64,000 nt of DNA from Xanthomonas sp. NCPPB 1128. Its GTDB lineage: Bacteria; Pseudomonadota; Gammaproteobacteria; Xanthomonadales; Xanthomonadaceae. Under the pieces are notes generated by a model. The model was given only the letters and a program-made list of their open reading frames with translations. It searched no databases and was not told where the DNA came from. This document shows, piece after piece, positions 25,204-32,753 of this stretch. Within the stretch, counting starts at the first letter, position 1; each line of letters begins with the position of its first letter. Location: assembly GCF_001043115.1 (NCBI RefSeq), contig NZ_LFME01000021.1, positions 27,914 through 91,913 on the forward strand, in the 5' to 3' direction. A program made the translations under genes and the position numbers.

Positions 25204-25467
25204 ATGACCACATTCCAATTCCAACCCCGCTGGAAGGAAGAACTCGTCTGCACCGGTCCTGGCGGCGAATTCGTTCTGGATTTCCCGATGGGCGTGCCCA
25301 CGGTCTACGTCCCCACCGAGCATGCCTGGGCGCAGAGTGCACCTGCATGGGCGCGCGACCTGTGGCCGGTGTTCAAGGCCGAGCTGGAAGCCTGGTGCCA
25401 GGCGCGCGACGTGCAGTTCTTCCTGGATGGATCGGCCAAGTGCTACGGAGCCACTGCCAAGGCCTAG
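25204..25467 (+). CDS. Small hypothetical protein
   Basis: An 87-aa soluble protein starting MTTFQFQPRWKEELVCTGPG with several Trp residues (RWKEE, HAWAQ, AWARDLW) and a Q-F-F-L-D-G-S-A-K-C-Y end. Small proteins of this type are known in Xanthomonas but lack an assigned role. Closely follows the membrane protein. Confidence 0.5.
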   Translation: MTTFQFQPRWKEELVCTGPGGEFVLDFPMGVPTVYVPTEHAWAQSAPAWARDLWPVFKAELEAWCQARDVQFFLDGSAKCYGATAKA

Positions 25468-25537
25468 GTGAACATGCTGACAGCAGGCGGATGCGCGTGG
25501 CTTGGTATCCTGGCGCGCCATCGCAGCAAGGTCTCCA

Positions 25538-25996
25538 ATGAGCCAGAGTGCAGAGCGCGCCGACGCGACGAACGTCCCGCTGTATTACCTGATCGTGCCG
25601 GAATCGCACGAGGTGCTCGGTCCGTGGGCGGACGCGTTCCCGGCGTATACCGTCGTGGTCGGCTACTCGAGTCTCGGTCACTTCTTTCTGCATGATCCGG
25701 CCAGCGAGGATTACGCGGTGCTGCATCCGTTCAAGACCGCCGGCAAGTCGTATGGCGCGCATGCCTCCATCGCGGCGTTCGAGGCAGCCATCCTGCGCGA
25801 TCCGGGCTTCGAGGAGTACGTGTTGCGCGGCGACCACGTCCGGGCGATCGCGGCGCGTCTCGGCCCGTTGAAGCCCGAGCAGATCTACATCCCGCAACCG
25901 TATCCGACGCTGGGCGGAACGGAAGCACCCGAGACGTATGACAAAGGCGATGTATGGGTCTTTGCGGACCTGATCGCGCAAAGCGTGGGTTTGTGA
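25538..25996 (+). CDS. T6SS immunity protein Tdi1-like (DUF1851)
   Basis: A 152-aa cytoplasmic protein. The conserved DUF1851/Tdi1 C-terminal pattern is clear: GYSSLGHFFLHDP, AVLHPFKTAGKSYG, F-E-x-x-I-L-R-D-P-G-F-E-E-Y-V-L, then QIYIPQPYPTLGGTEAPETY and KGDVWVFADLIAQ. Tdi1 of Agrobacterium neutralises the type VI DNase Tde1. No matching toxin is present in the window, so this would be an orphan immunity gene. The start ATG at 25538 was chosen over an upstream in-frame ATG without RBS. Confidence 0.75.
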   Translation: MSQSAERADATNVPLYYLIVPESHEVLGPWADAFPAYTVVVGYSSLGHFFLHDPASEDYAVLHPFKTAGKSYGAHASIAAFEAAILRDPGFEEYVLRGDHVRAIAARLGPLKPEQIYIPQPYPTLGGTEAPETYDKGDVWVFADLIAQSVGL

Positions 25997-26029
25997 CGTA
26001 AACCCGAACGATTTCGTAAGGCATGCCTG

Positions 26030-26254
26030 ATGGGGATGTGGCGCGCAAGCCGTCAATCGACACGTGTGCTGTGTCTGCTTGTCGGCGTGCTACTTGGTTT
26101 TGCCGCGTTCTGTGTGGGTGTTGATCCCGGGTCTCTGCTACGGTCCGGAGTATGCGTGCTGCTCGCGATCGGTGCCAGCATCTATCTGTTATCTGTGTTT
26201 CTGGGCAGTGACGCCTGGCGTAGTCGCTTGATTGGGCTATGGCCGGGCATCTAA
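26030..26254 (+). CDS. Small membrane protein
   Basis: A 74-aa protein with two hydrophobic helices (VLCLLVGVLLGFAAFCVGV and a second around SVCVLLAIGASIYLLSVFL-like residues 40-60). The ATG at 26030 lies 33 bp after the Tdi1-like gene. No family recognised; coding status is less certain than for the neighbours. Confidence 0.45.
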   Translation: MGMWRASRQSTRVLCLLVGVLLGFAAFCVGVDPGSLLRSGVCVLLAIGASIYLLSVFLGSDAWRSRLIGLWPGI

Positions 26255-26336
26255 AGGCACGCTTCCAGGGAGAACCCAGGCGGCACCAAATCGCCGCCCG
26301 GATCAGATGCAACGCGGAAACCGCAGAAGCCGCGCC

Positions 26337-27014
26337 TCAGTGCTTCGCCGCCTTGCGCCGGTAAACACCATTGAAACTGACGTTGGCGCCACCGCACTCC
26401 AGATTGTCCGATGCAACCAACAGGTCGCCGACCAGCTGCAGGCGTACCTTGCAGTCGTCCTGGCTGAGTTCCAGCCGGTTGCCTTCCGGAAAGCCGCGTG
26501 CGGTGACGGCGCCCAGGTTGGGGCCGCCGGGCCTTTCCTCGGGGGTCGGGTTGGCGCTGGGCCAGTAGGCATCGCCGTTGGCGGTGATGGTGCCATCGCC
26601 GTTGGCGAGCAGCTGAAGCTCGTTGTCGCCGTCGTGCCAGTGGCCGACCCAGGCCTGCGGCTTCGGTGCGGCCGTCGCCGGCAGTGGTTGCACGCTGGAC
26701 GCCGCCACCCAACCGGCGCTGCCGCCGACCTTGTTGGGGTAGAACGCGCAGACGAAACCGCCCTGGCGCTGCGCCAGGATCACCGTGTCGTCCTTGACCA
26801 CATAGGCGCGCTGCCGGCACGCGGCCTCGCCCTTGGCCGGGCAGCCGTCGTCGTCGTTGAGCAGGTACAGGCGCGGCACCGCGACCTTGGCGAGCGAGAA
26901 CCCGGCCGTGCTCATGGGGAAGCCGCCGTTGCGGCACATCGCCGTGTCCTCGTCTGGCGCCGCGTGGGCCAGTGCGGGAAACGCCAACAAGGCGAGTAGC
27001 CAAGTCTTGTGCAT
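26337..27014 (-). CDS. Exported hypothetical protein
   Basis: A 225-aa protein, the only minus-strand gene in the array. MHKTWLLALLAFPALAHAAP is a signal peptide. The mature part has paired cysteines (A-M-C-R-N-G-G-F-P, D-G-C-P-A-K-G, A-C-R-Q-R-A-Y), a stretch V-C-A-F-Y-P-N-K-V-G-G-S-A-G-W-V typical of small SH3-like wall or inhibitor domains, and a C-terminal lipocalin-like region (WVGHWHDGDNELQLLANGDG). Xanthomonas-like codon use. Could be a periplasmic inhibitor or immunity protein; not recognised. The start at 27014 fits the signal peptide. Confidence 0.6.
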   Translation of the reverse strand: MHKTWLLALLAFPALAHAAPDEDTAMCRNGGFPMSTAGFSLAKVAVPRLYLLNDDDGCPAKGEAACRQRAYVVKDDTVILAQRQGGFVCAFYPNKVGGSAGWVAASSVQPLPATAAPKPQAWVGHWHDGDNELQLLANGDGTITANGDAYWPSANPTPEERPGGPNLGAVTARGFPEGNRLELSQDDCKVRLQLVGDLLVASDNLECGGANVSFNGVYRRKAAKH

Positions 27015-27271
27015 CAGAGTCGCTCCAGAGGTGGGGCAACAGTGTGGTGCATTCTGGGTGAACCGGTGGCGAGCGAATCGGTAGGCGAGGATGTAGCGGC
27101 GTCTGGCCGGCATGACGCTGCATCGCGTGGCGCAGCTCATCGCACGTCATGCGCGTCGACCAGCGGCATCGACGTCGGCGAACGCCTCGACCTGTAAGGT
27201 GGATGCCATCGGGCACACCGCGGGGATACCCTTGCGGGGGGTTCGGCTTTCAGACGCAAGAGGGTGGTGGG

Positions 27272-27706
27272 ATGGCAGTGAAGTACCGGGCGGGCGATGT
27301 CTTCGCGATCCCGTTGGACACGGGGACGTACGCGCTCTGCCAGGTGCTGTGGGCGCCGCAGGGTGACTATCGCAAGGTGGTCGGCTTCTGTGTGCTGGAA
27401 CAGCAGGCATCGGAACCGACGCTTGGCCCGTCGCCGGCACAGCCGCTGCCGGTGCGTGATGGCGACAAGGACCTCCGATTGCTGTTCACCGGCACCCAGA
27501 AGCTCAAGAGCGGCGAATGGCGGATCACCGGCCATGCGCCGCTGTCCAGCGATGCCAGGGAGCTGCTGACTTTCCACATCGCCGGGGAGCTGCACGAGGG
27601 CGATGCCTTCGTGCGGATGCTGTCGGTGGACGAGTACGTCCGCTATCGGTCGATGTCGGTGCTCGGATTCGAGCTGGTGCAGCGGCTGCTTAGCGACAGC
27701 CGGTGA
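27272..27706 (+). CDS. Imm26-family immunity protein
   Basis: A 144-aa cytoplasmic protein: MAVKYRAGDVFAIPLDTGTY, then A-L-C-Q-V-L-W and V-V-G-F-C-V-L-E. The opening Y-x-x-G-D-V-F-A-I-P-L followed by Y-A-L-x-Q-V is the signature of immunity protein 26 (Imm26), associated with polymorphic toxin systems. No toxin gene is adjacent. The upstream in-frame stretch is arginine-rich and was excluded. Confidence 0.7.
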   Translation: MAVKYRAGDVFAIPLDTGTYALCQVLWAPQGDYRKVVGFCVLEQQASEPTLGPSPAQPLPVRDGDKDLRLLFTGTQKLKSGEWRITGHAPLSSDARELLTFHIAGELHEGDAFVRMLSVDEYVRYRSMSVLGFELVQRLLSDSR

Positions 27707-27817
27707 TCGAGGGCGCGGCCGTTGACGGCCAGTGGCCGCTCGGCGAGCATCGCATGCGGCCTCAACACAAGGGCGTGCCAACGCCGCACATCACTTCTAT
27801 CTGGCTCAGATGACACC

Positions 27818-28099
27818 ATGCCCGCAAGCCTGCTGACCGAAGTCGTCCTGCGCCCGCTGTTCGAGATCGTCCTCTACGGCCTGTGCTATGTCGTCGGCAT
27901 GCTCGTGGTGCCGGCGTTCTCGTTCGGCTACTACAGCGTCGAACCGTGGAGCAGCAAACGGCGCAGCAGGTCCGGCAGGCGCAGCGCCTATCTGGCCCCA
28001 CGCGTGGTCTCGGCCGACGCGGCGGCCTTCTGGGGCGGGCTCGCCCTGGTGGGCTTGGGGTTGTTGGGCTATGCGCTGTGGCAGGCAGCGGGCAGCTAA
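27818..28099 (+). CDS. Small membrane protein
   Basis: A 93-aa protein with two membrane segments (IVLYGLCYVVGMLVVPAFSF and LALVGLGLLGYALWQA) separated by a basic loop (SSKRRSRSGRRSAYL). No family recognised. Possibly an inner-membrane protein protecting against a membrane-acting toxin, given the context; this is speculation. Confidence 0.5.
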   Translation: MPASLLTEVVLRPLFEIVLYGLCYVVGMLVVPAFSFGYYSVEPWSSKRRSRSGRRSAYLAPRVVSADAAAFWGGLALVGLGLLGYALWQAAGS

Positions 28100-28152
28100 C
28101 GCCGAGGCTAGTGAGGCAAGACACAAGAGTCGGGTCGCCTAGGAGAACAGCC

Positions 28153-28371
28153 ATGGCGCAGTCCAAGACACCGTCGCCGTATCGCTGGAGAACAGCGATA
28201 CGGCGCCATCTGCCCTGGTTCCTGATCGACCTTGGCATCGCGGCCAAAGGCGCCGATTGCGAAGCTGTGGGCGGCAGCCACACTTGGTACAACGTCGACG
28301 GCCCGCGCAGCGGGTGCTACCACTGCGAGGTGATACATGTCGGACGTCTGTGGGAGCAGACGGACGTCTAA
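28153..28371 (+). CDS. Small hypothetical protein with HEWYN-like Cys/His motif
   Basis: A 72-aa protein: a basic N-terminus, then LPWFLIDLGIAAKGADCEAV, H-T-W-Y-N-V-D-G, C-Y-H-C-E-V. The L-P-W-F-L-x-D-L-G-I-A-A-K-G segment with Cys and C-Y-H-C recurs in small Xanthomonadaceae proteins and could bind a metal ion. Preceded by aggaga 5 bp before the ATG. Function unknown. Confidence 0.55.
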   Translation: MAQSKTPSPYRWRTAIRRHLPWFLIDLGIAAKGADCEAVGGSHTWYNVDGPRSGCYHCEVIHVGRLWEQTDV

Positions 28372-28500
28372 GCCAGGAGCGATGACAGTGACAATCGCTC
28401 TTCGCTCATGGGCTGAGCAAGTGGCATCTAGAGTGACCTTATCTGCCTCGGCATGCCTCCGCTTCATCCATATCAACATTGCTGTATGAAGGTCGACACG

Positions 28501-28842
28501 ATGGCCAAGGATCTCTACTGCTGGCGTTGCGACAAGATTGTGCCGATGTTCGACGAAGAAGAGTGGGAGGCAATGGGTCCCGCTCTGTCCGAGTCGATCA
28601 GCGACATCCAGGAGCTTCGACGGGAGGCCGGCATCTCCTTGCGTGAAGCGCTGGCGAAGCCACACGGGCAGCGGGCGCTCAAGCTGCATCAGGAATTGAC
28701 CGGGCGGACCGAGACCAATCCGGCCGTGATCTGGCACCATCGCATTTCCATCTATGGACCCCCGTGCCACGCTTGCGGAAAGCCATTGCGAACGCCGCGG
28801 GCGAAGCTCTGTGCCGCGTGTGGCAGGAGCGTCCCCGCCTGA
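28501..28842 (+). CDS. Small zinc-ribbon protein
   Basis: A 113-aa cytoplasmic protein. An N-terminal Y-C-W-R-C pair and two C-terminal pairs (PCHACGK and LCAACGR) give three CxxC knuckles, so one or two zinc sites. The middle is helical (ESISDIQELRREAGISLREA). Such proteins may be regulators or, in this array, immunity proteins; no family name recognised. Confidence 0.6.
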   Translation: MAKDLYCWRCDKIVPMFDEEEWEAMGPALSESISDIQELRREAGISLREALAKPHGQRALKLHQELTGRTETNPAVIWHHRISIYGPPCHACGKPLRTPRAKLCAACGRSVPA

Positions 28843-28915
28843 TACGCCTGGCAGCGCGTGATTGGATCGGACCTGCCGGTATACGTGGGCGGATGTCGGC
28901 GAAAGAGGAGCACAT

Positions 28916-29398
28916 ATGCGAGATCCAGAAAGAATCGATGGCGTTCTCGCGGCGGTGAAGGAGGCATGGCAGCGTGACCCCGATCTGCGTCTCGGTCAGT
29001 TGATGATGATTGCGGTAAAGCCCGAGTTGCCCTGTCGCGAGATGTTCTACATCGAAGACGACGCATTATTGCGGCGTCTGCGGAATGATGCGGACGTGCG
29101 CGGCTTCGCATCGGCCCGCCGTCGGGACGAAATGCTGACCTTGCGTCGAGCGGTCAGCGAGGTGCTGCACTACATCTGGGACCCTATCGGCATCGCGGGG
29201 ACCCCGCAGGCGCGCGACGAGTACGATGGCTATGTCGAGCCGATCTGCAGTCTGCTCTGGCAAGGCGCAGACCATTCGGCGCTGGTTCGTCATCTTGTGC
29301 AGATCAGCGAGCAGCGGATGGGCCTTCCCGGGATGCAGCAACAAGCCGAACGGGTGGCAGACAGGTTGCTGCAATGGCGTGAGATCGCGACAGGCTGA
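28916..29398 (+). CDS. Hypothetical helical protein
   Basis: A 160-aa cytoplasmic protein with a strong RBS (aaagaggag) before the ATG at 28916. The N-terminal part [20 protein letters not shown] plus L-G-Q-L-M-M-I-A-V-K-P is followed by a second helical half with LHYIWDPIGIAGTPQARDEY and L-V-R-H-L-V-Q-I-S-E-Q-R-M-G-L. Two modules appear joined; each recalls small uncharacterised proteins near toxin or immunity loci. Function unknown. Confidence 0.6.
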   Translation: MRDPERIDGVLAAVKEAWQRDPDLRLGQLMMIAVKPELPCREMFYIEDDALLRRLRNDADVRGFASARRRDEMLTLRRAVSEVLHYIWDPIGIAGTPQARDEYDGYVEPICSLLWQGADHSALVRHLVQISEQRMGLPGMQQQAERVADRLLQWREIATG

Positions 29399-29500
29399 GT
29401 AAGGAGCGCTAAGCGCCACGTTGCTTCCACACCCCCGCCTATGCCACCGTTGCATGGCTATGCTGGATTTCCCCTCTGCAATGGACTGCACCTGACGCTC

Positions 29501-29953
29501 ATGCCCCACTCCGGCACCTGCTTCACCACGCGGTACACGCTGTCGGCGCTGCGCGACCAGATCGACGAGCGCCCCGAACTGGTGATGGCGTTGGAGTGCA
29601 TGATCGAGGTGGAAGAGGAACACTTCCCGGACCCGCCGACCTTTGCGGCGCTATCGCATCTGGGGCAGTGCACCGCATGCCAGGCCTGGAGCGCTGCCTG
29701 GATGGACGCGCAGTTCCCGGAGCGGGTGGTGCGTCGCAAGCGAATCGCACGCTACTGCTGCAGCAGCATGTTCGCGGCAGTGACCAAGCCGGACAGGGTG
29801 GTGCGGATCGGGTTCGAGTTGTTCCGTGGCGAGGATCCGACCTGGTACCTCAACGACGCGATCTGCGTGCAGTTCTGTCCGTGGTGCGGGCAGCGCCTGC
29901 CCGATCAGCCGTTCGAGCCGGATCTGGAGCCGGATCCGGAGCCAGCACCATGA
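29501..29953 (+). CDS. Small zinc-ribbon hypothetical protein
   Basis: A 150-aa protein: MPHSGTCFTTRYTLSALRDQ, a C-T-A-C pair near the middle, C-C-S-S-M, and a classical C-terminal knuckle QFCPWCGQRLP, followed by an acidic P-D-x-E-P-tail (EPDLEPDPEPAP). Four or more Cys suggest one zinc site. An upstream in-frame ATG (29441) exists; 29501 fits better with protein-like residues. Function unknown. Confidence 0.55.
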   Translation: MPHSGTCFTTRYTLSALRDQIDERPELVMALECMIEVEEEHFPDPPTFAALSHLGQCTACQAWSAAWMDAQFPERVVRRKRIARYCCSSMFAAVTKPDRVVRIGFELFRGEDPTWYLNDAICVQFCPWCGQRLPDQPFEPDLEPDPEPAP

Positions 29954-30098
29954 CGCCGTGCCGTCGCGTCGCCGTGATCGCCGCAGTGCAACCGGGAGGG
30001 TCGACCGGCCTGCGGATTCCTGTCGACGTTGCCGATCCGCCGAATAATTCGGATGGTTTTTGCCGCCACGTGGCGACGCCAGCACATGGCGGGGTGCC

Positions 30099-30359
30099 GT
30101 GAGGCAGCGACTACTTGCCCTCGCGATCGCGCTGCTGTCCGCCGGCTGGGTACTGCCAGCGTGGTGCGGCGTCGAAACCTGGCTGACGTTCTGGCAACGC
30201 CGGGGCGTGTCGGCGATGCAGCATGATCCTTCCGGCGATTCGTTCCCCTACCTGGCCTTCGCCTCGGCCTGTTTCAAGGTCGCCGGCGTGTGGCTCGTTG
30301 CCGCGATCGGCATCTGGGCGTATCTGGGCGCGCGTGCCTGTCTACGACGGATGCGATGA
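30099..30359 (+). CDS. Small membrane protein
   Basis: An 86-aa protein from GTG at 30099. Two membrane segments (LLALAIALLSAGWVLPAW and AGVWLVAAIGIWAYLGA) flank a ~30-residue loop containing W-Q-R-R-G-V-S-A-M-Q. A basic C-terminus (RACLRRMR) suggests both ends are cytoplasmic. No family recognised. The 270 bp after it hold nothing I can identify. Confidence 0.5.
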   Translation: MRQRLLALAIALLSAGWVLPAWCGVETWLTFWQRRGVSAMQHDPSGDSFPYLAFASACFKVAGVWLVAAIGIWAYLGARACLRRMR

Positions 30360-30628
30360 GTTGTCATGCAGGCGTGCTGCAATGGATCCGGCCGGTTGCG
30401 GCGATGGCATCCGGTTCCGGTAGCCGGGCGCTGCGAGCGCCGTACGCATCGCGCCGCGTCCGCGGGCCGCAGACGACTGCACCGGGCCGCATGACGCACC
30501 GCGCCGCTGTCCACCTGGACCGACGCGCGTGCGTTCACCCTCCGGCACTCCGCATCTGCGCATGCTATGACGCATGCCGCGCCGATGCGGGCGTCCGTCA
30601 TCCGATCATTCGAGAGTCAAGCTGCCGC

Positions 30629-31021
30629 ATGCATCCTGTCATCCACTTCCGCTCCCGCCTGCTCGAGGTGAGCGCCGAGCCGGAGAATCCGATCAATCCG
30701 ATCCGTGGCAGTTCGCTGCTGGACTGGCTGCGCGTGCGTGTGGGCGACGCCATGGTCCTGTCCGAACCGGACCCGGAGGATTGGGGCTGGGCCTCCGAAG
30801 CGGAATGCCAGGGGCGCACCTATCTGGTCGGTGCCTACGCCGAGGAAGAGGTCGATGGCAACCATACCTGGATGCTGCAGATCGAGAAGGAGCGCTCGTT
30901 CTGGGAGCGGCTGCTCGGCCGCCATGCGATGCGCGACGACGATCCGTGCTTTGCGCGGCTGCATGCGCTGATCGCGGCCGAACCGCGGTTCACCGATCTT
31001 GTGGTGGAGCGCGAACCCTGA
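30629..31021 (+). CDS. Small hypothetical cytoplasmic protein
   Basis: A 130-aa acidic protein: MHPVIHFRSRLLEVSAEPEN, then L-D-W-L-R-V-R-V-G-D, W-G-W-A-S-E-A-E-C-Q-G-R-T-Y-L-V-G-A-Y and S-F-W-E-R-L-L-G-R-H. The pattern (W-G-W followed by Y-L-V-G and E-R-S-F-W-E-R-L-x-G) occurs in small uncharacterised proteobacterial proteins and may be an immunity family. Function unknown. Confidence 0.55.
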   Translation: MHPVIHFRSRLLEVSAEPENPINPIRGSSLLDWLRVRVGDAMVLSEPDPEDWGWASEAECQGRTYLVGAYAEEEVDGNHTWMLQIEKERSFWERLLGRHAMRDDDPCFARLHALIAAEPRFTDLVVEREP

Positions 31022-31141
31022 CGGCCGCTGCCGTCCCGGTGGCACCGCGACGCGGCGCGCTGTCACGCCGCCGCCGACTGCAGCACACGCGCCATCGCGC
31101 TTGGGTATGCTCGGCGGCCCGTCTCCATCCGCGTGCCCACC

Positions 31142-31600
31142 ATGCCGATCCGAACCCTGTCGCTGTTCCCGTTGCTGTTGATCGGCACCTCGCCCGAGGT
31201 GATGGCGGCGTCCAAGCATTGCCTGCCATATGGGCCGACTCAGGTCACCCTGTCCGGTACTCTCGCGCCGCCGTCCACCAACACCGCCGCGCCCACTGCC
31301 CCGCACACGCACTCGCATGCACATCCGGACGCCGTTGCCGCTGCCGGTGCGGCAGCGACCCAGGAAGAGGTCCTGATCCTGCCGCAGCCGCTGTGCGTGG
31401 CGGCGTCGGCGGACGGACGTCAGCCGCGGCACGAGCAGGTGCGCCAGCTGCGGCTGGCGGTCACCGCGGACCAGGCGGCGCATCTGCGTGAAGAGGGGAC
31501 CGGCCAAGTGGTACGGGTGACGGGAAGACTGGCGCATGCGCCGGCCGGCCCGGATGCACCGCCGCTGCGCCTGAGCGTGCTCGGGGTGGACAGCGACTGA
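31142..31600 (+). CDS. Exported DUF4431-like protein with His-rich insertion
   Basis: A 152-aa protein with a signal peptide (MPIRTLSLFPLLLIGTSPEV...AAS). The mature part K-H-C-L-P-Y-G-P-T-Q-V-T-L-S-G-T-L, P-L-C-V-A-A-S-A-D-G and V-V-R-V-T-G-R-L-A-H-A fits the DUF4431-type beta-barrel family. Between the first strand and the Cys-containing strand there is a Thr/His/Ala-rich loop (APTAPHTHSHAHPDA) that replaces the F-P-G-P-P-N-Y-E loop of the truncated relative at 16736. Two Cys probably form a disulphide. Periplasmic; function unknown. Confidence 0.6.
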   Translation: MPIRTLSLFPLLLIGTSPEVMAASKHCLPYGPTQVTLSGTLAPPSTNTAAPTAPHTHSHAHPDAVAAAGAAATQEEVLILPQPLCVAASADGRQPRHEQVRQLRLAVTADQAAHLREEGTGQVVRVTGRLAHAPAGPDAPPLRLSVLGVDSD

Positions 31601-31653
31601 GGGCATCGCTGCTACGTGCTTTTGCCGCGACTCGGCGGCATGGGGGGCGTTGC

Positions 31654-31719
31654 GTAGGAGCGGCTTCAGCCGCGACCGGCGTCACCGGGAAAGCCCATCG
31701 CGGCTGAAGCCGCTCCTAC
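31654..31719. repeat. Inverted pair of 23-bp palindromes
   Basis: A forward copy (31654-31676) and reverse copy (31698-31719) separated by 21 bp could form a ~66-nt hairpin in the 308-bp gap between the DUF4431-like and DUF3828-like genes. Nothing else was recognised in that gap apart from the RBS at its right end. Confidence 0.8.
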
Positions 31720-31908
31720 GTCGCTTCCCACCTTAGTTTTCCATTGGTCAAGCGCGTTTCGCGTTGCCCAGGCCCGCCTGGTTTCCGCGTCCACGTCGGC
31801 CCCTGGCTGGTGCACGGTGGCGCATTCGCATTGACGGCGCGCAGCGCCTGGCCGAGGATCGCCGTGCCGCGCCTGGCGGCCCAAGGTGTCACCGATCCAT
31901 GAGGGGGA

Positions 31909-32391
31909 ATGCGGTTTCTATGTGCGATAAGTCTGTGGCTGAGCGCGTTCGCCGCCATCGCGAGTGAATCGCCGGCGCGCACTGTCCAGACGTTCTATGC
32001 CTGGACGATCGCGCCCGAGCACGCCGACGGCGACGTTGCGCAGGTCCGGCATCTGCTGGGGCGGGAATTGTTCGCGGCGCTGGAGGCGCAGCGCGCCTAC
32101 GAGGCGGCCTGCGCCAAGCTGGTGCCGGCAGACATCAAGCCGCACATGCTGGACCAGAGCCCCTTCTTCCTGTGGCCGGACCAGCCCACTGCGCTCGTTT
32201 CGACGACCGAGCAGGCCAAGGGCGACACCGCGCGGGTACGTGCCCGCCTGGCCGTCGACGGCCTGCAGTGGACGGACACGGTGGTGCTCGGCCGCCAGGA
32301 CGATCGCTGGGTGATTCTCGACATCGCCTGGCAGGAAGGAACGCTCACCCGACGCCTGGCCGACTTTGCCGCGCAGCGCTGCACGCAATGA
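31909..32391 (+). CDS. Exported DUF3828-like protein
   Basis: A 160-aa protein with a short signal peptide (MRFLCAISLWLSAFAAIASE) and ATG 4 bp after gaggggg. The mature part has T-V-Q-T-F-Y-A-W-T-I near its start, L-G-R-E-L-F-A-A-L, S-P-F-F-L-W-P-D and the final R-W-V-I-L-D-I-A-W. This order (Q-x-F-Y-x-W, F-L-W, W-x-I-x-D-I-x-Y/W) is the DUF3828 pattern, a cystatin/NTF2-like fold often periplasmic. Possibly an immunity protein. Confidence 0.6.
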   Translation: MRFLCAISLWLSAFAAIASESPARTVQTFYAWTIAPEHADGDVAQVRHLLGRELFAALEAQRAYEAACAKLVPADIKPHMLDQSPFFLWPDQPTALVSTTEQAKGDTARVRARLAVDGLQWTDTVVLGRQDDRWVILDIAWQEGTLTRRLADFAAQRCTQ

Positions 32392-32419
32392 CGTCACCGG
32401 CGTAGACGAGGGAAGCGCG

Positions 32420-32737
32420 ATGGATGACGTCGCCAGCCGTACCGCGCTGCTGCTGAGCCTGCAGCGCGCCCTGCTCGGTGAAGTGCACCCGCAACTGCGG
32501 CAGGCCTCGATCGAGGCCGACCAGGCGTGCCGCGTGGTCCGGTTGCGCTTCGAATACGACGGCCCGCCGATGAAAGCGCCGCGCGAACGCTGCTCGTGCG
32601 CCGCCACCGAGGTGCTCGCGGACTTCCCGGCGAGCTGGGACCTCGAAGAAGCGCATGTCGCCGTGCCGATGCCGGCGCCGCTGCAGCCACTGCAGCATGT
32701 GGCATACCTGCGCGCAGAACCGGACGCTTCGGCCTGA
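32420..32737 (+). CDS. Small hypothetical protein, immunity-like
   Basis: A 105-aa cytoplasmic protein: A-L-L-L-S-L-Q-R-A-L-L-G-E-V-H-P-Q-L-R, then V-V-R-L-R-F-E-Y-D-G-P, C-S-C-A-A-T-E-V-L-A-D-F-P and V-A-Y-L-R-A-E. The same order occurs in small proteins found next to contact-dependent toxins; name unknown. 28 bp after the DUF3828-like gene. Last gene of the small-gene array. Confidence 0.55.
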   Translation: MDDVASRTALLLSLQRALLGEVHPQLRQASIEADQACRVVRLRFEYDGPPMKAPRERCSCAATEVLADFPASWDLEEAHVAVPMPAPLQPLQHVAYLRAEPDASA

Positions 32738-32753
32738 ATGGCGCTGTGGGGTT

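Noticed and set aside
19567..32737. Toxin, Rhs, VgrG or PAAR gene partnering the immunity-like proteins
   Set aside because: No large multi-domain protein, Rhs repeats or PAAR motif present.
19567..32737. Further attC sites between the small genes
   Set aside because: Looked for GTTRRRY with paired L boxes in the gaps and found none convincing; the array is therefore not called an integron.
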